NCBI GenBank assembly: GCA_037447655.1
Contig: JBBHKE010000828.1
Location: forward strand, 1-19,488
DNA: 19,488 nucleotides
Reading direction: 5' to 3'
Source of the DNA: Zygnema cylindricum
Taxonomy: Eukaryota; Streptophyta; Zygnematophyceae; Zygnematales; Zygnemataceae
The notes under the pieces were generated by a model. It was given only the letters and a program-made list of their open reading frames with translations. It ran no database searches and had not been told where the DNA came from. This document shows positions 1 through 8,297 of the stretch, piece after piece (the stretch's first letter is position 1; each line of letters starts with the position of its first letter). The position numbers were made by a program, and so were the translations under genes.

Positions 1-187
1 CATTCACATATTTTAGTGTGAAGATATTGTGCGCCGACATTTATTACAAAGCAATGTACAATTTAGAGTGTACGAAAAATTAGAATAAAATTTTTTTCTC
101 AAAAAAACGAAATTCTCAAATAGCGTAAATGTTGCTAATTGTTTCATTACGCTATCTATTTCATTACGCTAATAGCGATTCACGGTT
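1..187. mobile_element. Right end of a TA-flanked MITE-like element (left end not seen)
   Basis: The stretch ends in CGCTAATAGCGATTCACGGTT followed by TA at 188-189. Read inward on the other strand, this end is AACCGTGAATCGCTATTAGCG. It resembles the termini of the TA-flanked elements at 9411-9952 (CACCGCGAATCG) and 15463-15677 (CTATTAG core). Just inside it, the phrase TTTCATTACGCTA occurs twice in tandem (about 150-173). No matching left terminus was found before the window edge, so the element is partial or begins outside the window. Nothing in it looks coding. The assignment rests on terminal similarity alone. Confidence 0.3.
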
Positions 188-239
188 TAGTGCTTAGTAT
201 ACAATTAACTCTTAGGCCTGTTCTCCATTAGGCGGTCCC

Positions 240-276
240 AGTAAACATGCGGATACGTCTATTTCTCATGTTTACT
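240..276. repeat. Perfect 10-bp inverted repeat
   Basis: AGTAAACATG at 240-249 pairs perfectly with CATGTTTACT at 267-276 across a 17-base loop. It lies in non-coding sequence beside the MITE-like end. No function can be assigned. Confidence 0.5.
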
Positions 277-691
277 AGCACGGCCTTCCATTATGTCGTG
301 CCAGTAGACATCGTTTCTCAATTATGATTGGCGCCACATAGGCTAATTTTCAGATTCTTAAAATCTACAAATATTCTTCAAGCTGAAAATCTGTACACAA
401 TATTTGTATGTACATAATATTTGTACGGGCGGAGGTAGTTAATGATTCGTACGAAAATTTTGCGACCAGATTTTAATTTTGAAATTGAAAATCAAAATTT
501 CGAAACGGAATGTCAAAAAGGCGTCGCAAACTTTTAAGGTCACCGGATGTCAAAAGGAGCGTGCGAAGATATTTTGGTCGACCTTCATACACCGTGGCGA
601 AAGGCACATGGCATGTACGACGTGTTCGATTCTCATTGCCTGTTCGTGGTGGATTTTATTTTTACTTTTAACGTGTACCAATGTTACGCGA

Positions 692-736
692 CCAGTCTGA
701 AGAAACTCTCCTCGCCGAGGAGAGTCTCTTCACTGG
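692..736. repeat. Long near-perfect hairpin (16-bp core stem extended to ~21 bp)
   Basis: GAAGAAACTCTCCTCG (699-714) is followed by a single C and then CGAGGAGAGTCTCTTC (716-731), which is its reverse complement except for one base. After a two-base bulge (697-698) the pairing continues with CCAGT (692-696) against ACTGG (732-736). The innermost ACTCTCCTCG/CGAGGAGAGT is perfect. It lies inside a short open frame at 547-774 that has no recognisable protein features. It could be an RNA hairpin, a palindrome left by a mobile element, or a cruciform-prone site. Confidence 0.6.
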
Positions 737-774
737 ACGATGTGCGCGATTGCTTCGCGAATCTAAAAAAGTGA

Positions 775-1187
775 AAAATCCAACGGTCGATACTTACGCC
801 TATAATATTGGAGCCATCCAGTTGACATGTTTCGTCATGTTTCGTCTGACAAAAAAAAAAAATGGTACGAATCTATACGAAATTGTACGGCATCCAGTAA
901 ATAACCCCACTTTTCCTTTAGTGGAAGTTCACCCTTATGTAGTATTTTATTTTGGAGTACCAAAAATCCAGAACGGAAACGGAGTAAAAGTTATAATTAT
1001 TTATTTCGCTCATTTTGAAAGTTACTCTTTTGGCTCCTCTTTCTCTCTTCAAACTTGTATGTCACCTAATTTTTTTTCGTATGTGTTCAAACTTTATCCT
1101 CCTGAGCACGGGAAGCCCCTTGTATACGTTTCCTTTTGTTCTTTTCCGCCAATGTCTCTTTTCCTTGAGAGAGTTTCGGTGTCCAGA
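775..1187. other. Stretch with no recognisable feature
   Basis: AT-rich sequence with a short poly-A run near 850-860. The open frames are short and look random in composition. I saw no RNA gene, convincing exon or element terminus here. Confidence 0.4.
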
Positions 1188-3080
1188 TTATAGTTTTGGC
1201 AATGTGCCTATTCTCACTTCTTCTGTTGCTCTTTTCTCGTCGAGGTGTTTCTCTCTCGATTTTTTGCGCTGTTTGTGATTAATAGGAATAGATTCATGGC
1301 ACGAATGCATTTTCTCAATCTTGATTTCTCCAAGGTAAAATGTCTTTTCTCGTGTCATTGTACTACTTTTCTCCTGTAATTTTGTCGTTAACATCTGTAA
1401 TTAACGCGTATTTGAATGGTTTTTACCTCCAAATACTCCTCACTTTTGTTTCTCTTCGGTCAATGTCACTAACTGGTTGACTTTTCGTCCAGGTTTGAGA
1501 AATTCGAGAAACTTCGGATCTCTAGTGTCGTCAAAGTCTCTAACACGGTTGGGTAAGTCTCACTCTTTCTTTAACCTAAAACATTTATTTAGTCAAGCAT
1601 CGGTCTCCTTTCCCTTTTCATTCTCTTATTTAAGAAGTTTTCCGAAGTGTGGTTTGTATTTTTCTGGATTTATAATTCCTCGGTACCTTAAAACTTTTTT
1701 GGTTGCCCGGTTTTTATGACCTTGCGTTTTGATTTCCAACATAAAAAATGATTCTTCGCCTGCAGCTTCAATTTGTTGGTCCTCATCTTCTCAAGGTGGT
1801 GGACTATGTGTGGAGGTTGTTCGATTTGCACTCTTTATGCATTTCGACTCTGTCTTTAACTCTTTGGTAAACCTTCTTTGACCATGGTTGAAAATTTTGT
1901 AGTTAGATTTGCCGGCTGGTTTAGAGTGATCTCTATTTTTTTTAATACCCTTGGCTACGTCGTTTCTTATAGCTTGATGATCGAAGTGCTCGTCTTCATT
2001 AGTGTTGCGTGCTTGACGTCTTCTGTGATAGTTTGCTAACTCCATTTGTCTCATTGCCATGCACCAGCTTTTGTGATTTATGTGATGTCAAAACTCGACG
2101 TCTCTCCTTATCCGAAGCTAATTGTGAAAGTGGAGACGAAAGTTGATAATGATAAAACGCCTCAGATTTGGGATCTGCTCCTCCTGGTCACTCCACTGTC
2201 ACGCTTTTCGGCGAGTCTGTCCTTCATCCACTCTTTTGGATAATGTCGTATGCTCCCTCTGTCTCGGAGCTTTTTGCCAACTTTTACGCCTTCACTGTTT
2301 AAACTGAATTTTCTCAAACTGAATTTTCTCTTACTGAACAGTAGCTCACAATTGTTTCCCCTGCATGATGTTTGTTTGTCGTCGTCAATTTGGCGGAATT
2401 CAATATCTGTGTTGCTTTTGGCCCATTGATGGCCTGCTCTACCTGGGCCACATATTATCAATTCCTTCATTTCTGATGTGGGTTTTTTTGTGCCGGGCTT
2501 GCAGGTCGCTCACCTGGTCCTTCTCTTCTTGGTCTGTTAGACGGGGAATCTTTTTCTCTATATTGGTTTCTGCTGCTCCTGGGATGGTTCACTCACTTTG
2601 CTTGGTTCTGCCCCACCTTTCTACAACTCCGTCTTGGTAAGCTTCTGTGCTTTTTTCTTTGAGAGTTGCACCCATACCTCCGATTCGTGGGTCTGCTTTG
2701 TCCTTGGCATTACCGTCTTGAGTTGGATTTTGTGTTGTGCATTTGTGCACAAATATCTCGTTGATTTCGCTGAGGTTATCTGCGGTCCTTTTGCTTATTA
2801 CTTTGCGATGTCATGCTTAGATAACCTAAGGGCTGGGAACGTGTGTGGAGGAATCCCTTCCCTAAGTCTCGGGGCATCTTGTTCGAGATACGTACTTTGG
2901 TAATCAGTGACGTCAGACGTGGGATACTTAGAACCTTTCGGACCGGCTGCCTTCCACGTCCAGTTTCGGGTATAAGGGATTTGGATCTCAGATCTTACAA
3001 GAATTTTGTTGTGGTGCACCCGATACCAGTTCCCTCAACACATCGAGGCACCTTTTTCCTTTGTGTCCGACACTCTTGAT
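1188..3080 (-). pseudogene. Eroded minus-strand coding region, possibly a retroelement gag remnant
   Basis: The minus strand is purine-rich for nearly 1.9 kb and carries a chain of hydrophilic open stretches broken by stops and frame changes: 3019-2798, about 2800-2589, 2588-2445 in the same frame after one TGA, 2470-2162, 2060-1791 and 1394-1188. The predicted peptides are rich in Lys, Arg, Glu, Asn and Gln. One piece (2470-2162) reads CGPGRAGHQWAKSNTD near its start, which vaguely recalls a decayed CCHC zinc knuckle with cysteines missing. A perfect 15-bp tandem duplication at 2301-2330 repeats the peptide RKFSL. The strand asymmetry, composition and broken frames fit a dead retroelement coding region. 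No domain is diagnostic, so the gag label is inference. A cluster of eroded host exons is the main alternative. Confidence 0.3.
2301..2330. repeat. Perfect 15-bp tandem duplication
   Basis: AAACTGAATTTTCTC occurs twice head to tail (2301-2315 and 2316-2330). On the minus strand it falls in an open stretch and keeps the frame, duplicating five codons. Confidence 0.9.
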
Positions 3081-3178
3081 AGATTGTGCACTCTTAGAGA
3101 AGTTGTTTAACCTATCGATCTGAACATAAATTTAGTGAAGAATTTGCATGGAAAAGATAAGATAGTTTCACGATTGTT

Positions 3179-3412
3179 GTGTGGTCAAACAGGGCTACAG
3201 TAGGGTTGCCAGGTTCGCCCTTTGACCTTATAAAATTTGGCTGGCATTTCAAAACATCTATCAAGTTAGAACTTGCCAAGTTGGTTAGGAAACGTCTTTT
3301 ACCGGTTATGTCAAGACAAGTCGGACCAAGCGAAACAGCCCGTTTCCATTGGGTTGTGGCATGTTTCGTGAACCCACAGGTGGGAATTGTCTCGAGGATC
3401 GAAGGCTTCTAG
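3179..3412 (+). pseudogene. Possible remnant of a hAT-transposase C-terminal dimerisation region
   Basis: A 77-codon open frame (no ATG at its first codon) contains the pieces DLIKFGWHFKTSIK and ELAKLVRKRLLP, then PSETARF. The order D-L-x-x-F-x-W, L-A-x-L-x-R-x-x-L, P-S-E-x-x-x-F recalls the hAT C-terminal dimerisation domain, where W-rich and LAxLARxxL segments precede an SER/PSER motif. The upstream catalytic part of a hAT transposase is not visible, and stops follow at once. If the resemblance is real, this is a truncated fossil. It is a motif impression only and could be chance. Confidence 0.2.
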
Positions 3413-5070
3413 AACCTCTAGGCGAGCTCTTCGGGCTTGAGCTATGACAGGACATTGACCCAACCATAACCTATTGGTGGAGAGCACGCTGGATTGTGAT
3501 AGACAAGCATCCTCCTACTTAGCTTAAAATTGCAGTGGAGTATAATTTGAGAAAACTCATTGCTTGGTTGACTTGAAAACTTTGTATGAAAGACTTCAAC
3601 CTCCATTGCCATCTCACTTTTTTTGTGAATCCTCTTTCACACTTTTACACTTGAGTTGGCATCCTATTGCATTTATTGTTGGAAGCTCAAGGTTTAAGGA
3701 GGTGGGTGGCTGTGGAGGAACCCGTCACCCGTCACTGGTGGAAAAAAGGAGCCGAGGATTTTAATGACTTTATTTCCTCTCAGCTCTCTTTATTAGGCCA
3801 TTATCCGAGTGTTGTGTGTCACACTTAGAAAAAACTCAGTCGGGACACTGACTAGTTTGTGAAAGTTTCATTTGTTGATATGTCTTAGTCAAGAGTCTTT
3901 GTAAGTGTGATCTTTTTAGTCTCAAAGCCAACATTATCGTCTTAGATTGTGCCCAAGAGGGTTGGTCCCATCTTTTCAGGGTGAGAACAACAAGACTACC
4001 TTTTGTCCTTGAAATAAGACGTTGGACAAAATTCTAAAACCTTAGTACACGAGGCGATTTTAAGGTGTGCTAGAGTTTGTTAAACGGGAGAAGTCAGTTC
4101 GAAGGACATACGGGGCAATGGTAGTGAGATTTTTCAATGCTTTGTGGGTTAAGTTACCAAACGACTTGCACCCTACAAGAAATTACTGTTTTTACCCACA
4201 ATTTGAGGACCTACAAGAAAGGCAACCAACATGGTTTTCTAAAAGGCAGGATGTTTGAGACTTGAAAGGCAAAATGTCCGAGACTTGTCCAAAATTGCAG
4301 TATGAGCAGTTACGAGGATGGAGGATGGAGGACAGTGTTGTGCAAATCAGTGGCTAGCTTTAAAGTTACTGTTGGGGCTCTTGGGGTCTTTGGGCCTGTT
4401 AGGGTTATTGTTGGGGTTTTCAAGTTAGGGCAGTAAGTAATCTATGTTAGAGGCTGCAGCCGTAGGGAACTCGTCAAACCGGGGTGGTAGAGGTGTTTTT
4501 GAGCTTGTCACATCCTAGAATTTAGCAAATTTTTCCAAGGCCGTGAAAAGAACTCTCCGATTGTTTAAACTTGGGGATTAAGACCTCAAAGCCTCTTCTA
4601 GGGTCAGCAACACTTAAGATGGAAAGATTCAAACGATCAAAGAATCTCACTAAAGCCAACCATTAACTTGAGACGTTCGAAAATAGACAGCAAAAAAAAA
4701 AAAAGGTCCAGAAGCTTTCATCGGCGAAGTTGGTGGCTCCGCCACTACTTCGAAAGCCGCCTGACCTAAAAAACTATTGTATTTTCCGGAATGACTTTGG
4801 AAATTATTGGGTTGGGTTCTCGAATTTTCCATTCCATTCAAATACATATGTGGTTCTACTTTCGAAATGAAATCCCACGGATGAAAAACCTCTTCACCCG
4901 AAAGAGGGGCTAAATTTCCAAAATGGACAAGCAACCAGTGGTGGATGCATCTAAAAGACTCCTGTAAAAAATATTGATAAAAAATATCGATAGACCATAT
5001 GGCTTAATAGCCAAACGTCGATTTTGTATTCTAACGCTCTCAAACTTGTCTCATTACAAAAAGAAAATAA
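3413..5070. other. 1.6-kb stretch with no recognised gene
   Basis: The open frames here are short and carry no motif I recognise. The longest are 3564-3764 and 4067-4258 on the plus strand and 4934-4650 on the minus strand. The last is open for 94 codons with a mixed, protein-like composition but no family signature or clear splice sites. The interval also holds a G/T-rich imperfect repeat around 4370-4430 (GTTGGGGCTCTTGGGGTC-like) and an A12 run near 4691. It may be ancient element debris. Confidence 0.4.
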
Positions 5071-5084
5071 TATATCATAAAAAT

Positions 5085-5320
5085 ACCTTGTATTTGCAAC
5101 ATTGACATTCGTCGACATTATTTTCTATATGGTTGAAATTGGTCTCTATTTGGTTGAGATTGCTTCCATTTGATTGATATTGTTCCTCGTTTGAATGGCA
5201 TTGCTTCACCTTTGGTTGCAATTTCTCTTGTTTGGTTGATATTGCTTCACATTTCGTTAACATTGGTCGGCATTGATCGGTATTGTTCAACATTGACTCA
5301 CATTACTAGTCATTGTTGGA
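5085..5320 (-). repeat. Degenerate ~21-bp tandem repeat, left outer arm
   Basis: On the minus strand, units such as GAAGCAATATCAACCAAAC recur about every 21 bases with many substitutions (variants CAATCTCAACC, CAATTTCAACC, CAATATCAATC). Because 21 is a multiple of three, one minus-strand frame (5293-5075) stays open and encodes degenerate seven-residue units, for example EKLQPKV, EQYQSNG, SNLNQIE, TNFNHIE. This is more simply a by-product of the repeat period than a gene. Confidence 0.65.
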
Positions 5321-5948
5321 CATTTTTGCTTTAAATTTTTGCATTTTTTTTCAATTTCCACAAAATTTGTTGATTTATAAATTTTAAAAATTGCAAATCA
5401 ACAATTGGTAAAATCCTATATTCCTTGGCCATTTTTTGTTAAGAATTTTCCTCTACTAATTTTCGTCCATTTTTTGTTTTTGATTGTTTTGTACAATTTT
5501 TTGTTTGATCAGATGTTATACATTGATGGAATCTCGTATTTCACGAAATATTGGAGCAAATAGAGCAAGTGGAACACGTTCGTTTTAGAATTTTCTGCAA
5601 AACCATGGCTGCGTCAACCAATTGTCTTTGACATTCACCAAAGTATCAATGGTGTTTTGTAAGTACTTCAATGTATTGTAGGTGCAAGCGCGTGATAAGG
5701 TACTTGGTTGATCGTTAAGTTGGATCGTGAGTGCATTGGGTTTATATGAACCCAATTGAGTTTAACACTTGTATCTTTTTAGCTTTCTATGCTTGTCATG
5801 TGGCTCTGATTGTCTTCTAATTCAAACAGCCCACAAGAAGATATAAGGCCATCACGGCCAGATGGCAAGTATAGAAAGCCATGAAAATGTAAGTGCTCAA
5901 TTCAATTGGTTTCAAATTAACTCGATTCTTTCGTGGTCCCCTATACAA

Positions 5949-6173
5949 TCAACCAGCTTTCTTGTTACGCGCTTGCGCCCGCAATGCATCGGAATACTTG
6001 TAAGACACATTTAGCAATCTTATGATGAATGTCAAAGACAAACCGTGGTTGGTTGATATAGTCAGAGTTTCGTAGAAAAAAAATCCTAAACGTATCTGCT
6101 TCACTAGCTCCCCTCTTTTGTTTGACGCGAATTCGGTCAATCCAAGTGTCTGATCGAATAACAACTTACACAA
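5949..6173 (-). pseudogene. Open frame in the right foldback arm, of unknown nature
   Basis: The minus strand is open for 74 codons, ending in LRAQARNKKAG and a stop. The mirrored left arm on the plus strand encodes related pieces, for example LSLTF and VQARDK, interrupted by stops. Both arms may therefore derive from a once-coding sequence. I do not recognise the protein family. There is no clear start context or splice signal, and the frame may be open by chance. Confidence 0.2.
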
Positions 6174-6257
6174 AAGAGGAGATCAAGCTACTATAGAGAA
6201 ATCGTTGTTGTACAGAAATCTTAGCGAGAAGTGACCAAGTGGAATTAAAATCTTAAC

Positions 6258-6415
6258 AGGGTGCGTCAATGTCACACAATGTCAGTCAATGTCTACTCAT
6301 GCCAGCTAAATATGAGTAATTTGCCGCAAATGGCAACCATGTTAACTAAAGTGAAAGAATGTCAGCAAAATGACCACAATGTTGATTATTGTCAAACAAT
6401 GTCAGCAAAGGGAGA
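6258..6415 (+). repeat. Degenerate short tandem repeat, right outer arm
   Basis: The plus strand repeats CAATGTCA-like units at roughly 10-11 and 21-base spacing, for example CAATGTCACACAATGTCAG and later GAATGTCAGCAAAATGACC. Its sense corresponds to the minus strand of the 5085-5320 repeat, so the two blocks are inverted relative to each other and sit at mirrored positions about the palindrome centre. Confidence 0.6.
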
Positions 6416-6436
6416 AAAAAGCGTAGAGACACCTAT

Positions 6437-6562
6437 TTTGGTTAATAAAATTATATGTATTTTCTTTTCAAAAAGAGCAAAGGGAGCAAACAGGGTAAAT
6501 GTACCAGAGAAATGCGTTTTCTAGAATAAAAATATATGTTTGTTTTCTTTCGAAAAAAGCAC
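6437..6562. repeat. Imperfect direct duplication, period ~83 bp
   Basis: The segment at 6437-6480 (AATAAAATTATATGTATTTTC...AAAAAGAGCA) reappears with changes at 6520-6562 (AATAAAAATATATG...AAAAAAGCA). It lies just outside the right foldback arm and does not look coding. Confidence 0.5.
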
Positions 6563-7683
6563 ATAAATATGAAACAAATTGGCTACTAAGCCCACGGTGT
6601 ATCAATGTTTTTTACGGGAGTTATACAATTGGTAATAAAAAAAATATTGAATGCAAAGATGAAATAGGAAAGAATCAAATCAATTGCACCGGAAGCCGGA
6701 TTGAACACAAATGTTGCAAACCACAGTATGCAATACATCCACAAGTAAAGGTTCAACAACAATTTGGCAAAAACCCTTAAAAAACCCTGAAATGGTGGCG
6801 AAATGTTGGCTAGAGTTGTGTAGATCAATATGTAAGGCTTTACAGAATGAAGATAGCGAACTAGGCGTTAAAACACTGTGTAGCAGAGAATTGGCACAAA
6901 CTTCACTAACAATTTATAAAAATTAAGGAAGCAAAACGACAAAATTTATAACATAGAAAATTCTTATGCTTTGAAAACCGTGAACACAAAATGTCACAAA
7001 AATTACTAAGTACTAGCGTTTACAGCTGAACAGATGAACCAATCAAATGGTATTTTTCTACGAACAAAAATGCACTTGGTTTGGACCTTGGCCAATAGAC
7101 AGTCAGAATCTTGTCTTATTTTATAGAAACTATAGCCTACGAATAAAAACTAGTAATTTTGATTATAAGTATGCTAATAAAAAAATAGTCGTTCCTCTTT
7201 AGTGTTTGCTATGAATTGGACGCGCCCAAATTTTCGCAAATCCAAGATTTTTTTTTCCACAACCATTTATTCTTAAAATATCAAACTTGTAAAATAGTTG
7301 AAATAATAGAAGTAAATTACTTATGGATTTCACTTAAACAATTTCCACAACGTTAAAACAAAAGATATGAAATTTAACCAAATTTTGCAACATCAAAAAC
7401 TGTTGCCCTCAAAGTGTAAAACTTAGGGTTTTGGAAATGTCTGAGTTGTTTTTGGACTTGATTTCTTCGAAAGACTAAAGTTCTCCACTTTTGTTTTCCT
7501 TCGCAACCAATTGTTTTTCCCATCATTAACGAAAGACAAGCGTGGAGGCAAAAAAGTTGACAAGGTAGACAGTACCAACTCACATGTCCTATACACTAAA
7601 CCCACCCTCCCTCCCGCCCCCTCTCGATCGGAGGATACACGTAAGCTAAGACTCGTGATCAAAAGCGCTTTAACCCAGTAAAT
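6563..7683. other. 1.1-kb stretch with no recognised gene
   Basis: AT-rich sequence whose open frames are short and lack recognisable motifs or convincing splice signals. A pyrimidine-rich patch at about 7600-7625 is the only compositional feature. I see no RNA gene or element terminus. Confidence 0.4.
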
Positions 7684-7932
7684 TGTGGAGGATGAGTGGA
7701 GAAAGTCCACTTTGGACTCCACACGTGTGCATCACACGACAAGCTGATTTGCCAGGTCGCCGCTCATCGTCGTATCAATTTGGTATAAGGCGCTTGCATA
7801 AATCGGTCAGGTAGCTCACTTAGAGCGGTGTACGAGTAGTACTAAGTCTCGAGTTCGATCTATAGCTTGGCCTTTTTCCTAAGTTAAAATTATGCACCCT
7901 TGGGATACGTTGAATATCGGCGATTCTCTACA
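7684..7932 (+). repeat. 5' LTR of the TRIM
   Basis: It starts TGTGGAG and ends CTCTACA. Landmarks shared with the 3' LTR, at an offset of 303-310 bases, are GGACTCCAC, GGCGCTTGCATA, the tRNA-like block, CCTTTTTC, and GATACGTTGAATATCG followed by GATTCTCTACA. The small change in offset shows a few indels between the copies. Confidence 0.75.
7805..7872 (+). ncRNA. tRNA-like block in the 5' LTR, with pol III-type signals
   Basis: The sequence has a D-arm-like A box (TAGCTCACTTAGAGC: GCTC pairs with GAGC) and a B-box-like GAGTTCGATC at the position of the T arm. The block is 68 bases long. A T5 run at 7873-7877 follows at once, as expected for a pol III terminator. The anticodon and acceptor stems do not pair well, so it is not a functional tRNA gene and no amino acid can be assigned. 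It is best read as a tRNA-derived internal promoter captured in an LTR. Confidence 0.55.
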
Positions 7933-7947
7933 TGGTATAAGAGCCAG
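7933..7947 (+). promoter_or_regulatory. Primer-binding site for initiator tRNA-Met
   Basis: TGGTATAAGAGCCAG directly abuts the 5' LTR. It matches the complement of the 3' end of plant-type initiator tRNA-Met (TGGTATCAGAGCCAG, recalled from general knowledge) at 14 of 15 bases. This is the usual minus-strand primer site of many copia-type elements and TRIMs. Confidence 0.75.
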
Positions 7948-7981
7948 TGGGCGTTGGCAAGCCACACGAGATGGAGTACAT

Positions 7982-7993
7982 CGTGAGGGGGAG
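7982..7993 (+). promoter_or_regulatory. Polypurine tract of the TRIM
   Basis: CGTGAGGGGGAG sits immediately before the second LTR (TGTGGAG at 7994). This is the position and composition expected for the plus-strand priming tract. Confidence 0.7.
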
Positions 7994-8241
7994 TGTGGAG
8001 AATTATTGTCCACTCTGGACTCCACGTGTGTGTATTGCGTTTCAAGCTGGTTTTCTAGTGCGCCGCTCATTATCATAACTATTCGATGATAGGCGCTTGC
8101 ATACACATGGTCGGGTAGCTCAGTTGATAGAGCTAGTGTGCGACTAACATAAGATCTTGGGTCTGGTCTCTGGATTTGCCTTTTTCTTGAGTAAAAACTT
8201 TGGCCGCCATGCGATACGTTGAATATCGACGATTCTCTACA
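7994..8241 (+). repeat. 3' LTR of the TRIM
   Basis: It starts TGTGGAG and ends CTCTACA, and is colinear with the 5' LTR through its whole length apart from small indels. The next bases (8242 onward, GGGTG) do not repeat the sequence before the 5' LTR. Confidence 0.75.
8109..8180 (+). ncRNA. tRNA-like block in the 3' LTR, with pol III-type signals
   Basis: This copy keeps the better D arm: GGTCGGG, then TA, then GCTCAGTTGATAGAGC, with GCTC/GAGC pairing and the classic AGTTGATA loop. A possible short anticodon stem is TGTG/CATA around CGACTAA. The T arm is eroded (GGGTCTGGTCTC) where the other copy keeps GAGTTCGATC. It is followed at once by T5 (8181-8185). The two copies together suggest an ancestor with good A and B boxes. 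As it stands it is not a functional tRNA. Confidence 0.55.
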
Positions 8242-8297
8242 GGGTGTCCATGAGGCGACCATCGAAGGTGGAAAGAAATGGGACAAAAATAGAGATG

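Larger units (their letters stand above)
5075..6415. mobile_element. Decayed foldback (long inverted-repeat) element centred near 5830
   Basis: The left and right halves are imperfect reverse complements over about 580-600 bp each. Paired landmarks share a constant coordinate sum near 11660: GATCAG 5507-5512 with CTGATC 6150-6155; GTCTTTGACATTCA 5624-5637 with TGAATGTCAAAGAC 6026-6039; GCAAGCGCGT 5684-5693 with ACGCGCTTGC 5967-5976; CCAATTGA 5752-5759 with TCAATTGG near 5903-5910; CTTTCTATGCTTG 5782-5794 with CAAGTATAGAAAG 5867-5879. The unpaired centre is only about 30 bp. The outer parts of both arms are degenerate 21-bp-periodic repeats in opposite orientation. Long arms ending in short tandem repeats are the hallmark of foldback-class elements. 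No transposase frame is visible, so this would be non-autonomous. An inverted duplication of host sequence is the alternative. The ends are approximate and no target duplication was identified. Confidence 0.6.
7684..8241 (+). mobile_element. TRIM: miniature LTR retrotransposon with tRNA-like units in its LTRs
   Basis: Two related direct repeats of about 249 and 248 bp (7684-7932 and 7994-8241) both begin TGTGGAG and end CTCTACA, giving the TG...CA termini of LTRs. The 61-bp interior opens with a primer-binding site complementary to initiator tRNA-Met and closes with a polypurine tract directly against the second LTR. There is no room for gag or pol, so this is a terminal-repeat retrotransposon in miniature that needs proteins from elsewhere. 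Each LTR holds a tRNA-like block followed by T5. The LTRs differ at many positions and the flanks (TAAAT before, GGGTG after) are not a target duplication. The insertion is therefore old, or recombined. A dimer of tRNA-derived SINEs is the alternative, but it would not explain the PBS and PPT. Confidence 0.75.

Noticed and set aside
547-774. Plus-strand 75-codon frame with a proper ATG
   Set aside because: It contains the long hairpin and has no recognisable domain or neighbouring splice structure. The evidence is insufficient to call a gene.
4650-4934. Minus-strand open frame of 94 codons containing HPWDFISKVEPHMYLNGMEN
   Set aside because: The composition is protein-like, but there is no recognisable family, no ATG at the first codon, no clear splice sites, and the C-terminal part is a poly-A-derived Phe run.
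8109-8180. Functional tRNA gene
   Set aside because: The D arm is good, but the T arm is eroded and the acceptor and anticodon stems do not pair properly. The same block occurs in both LTRs, so it is treated as a tRNA-like part of the element.
7879-8286. Minus-strand 135-codon open frame across the TRIM
   Set aside because: It is the antisense of the LTR. The repeated peptide CRESxIFNVS is just the reverse complement of the duplicated LTR end, so it is not a gene.
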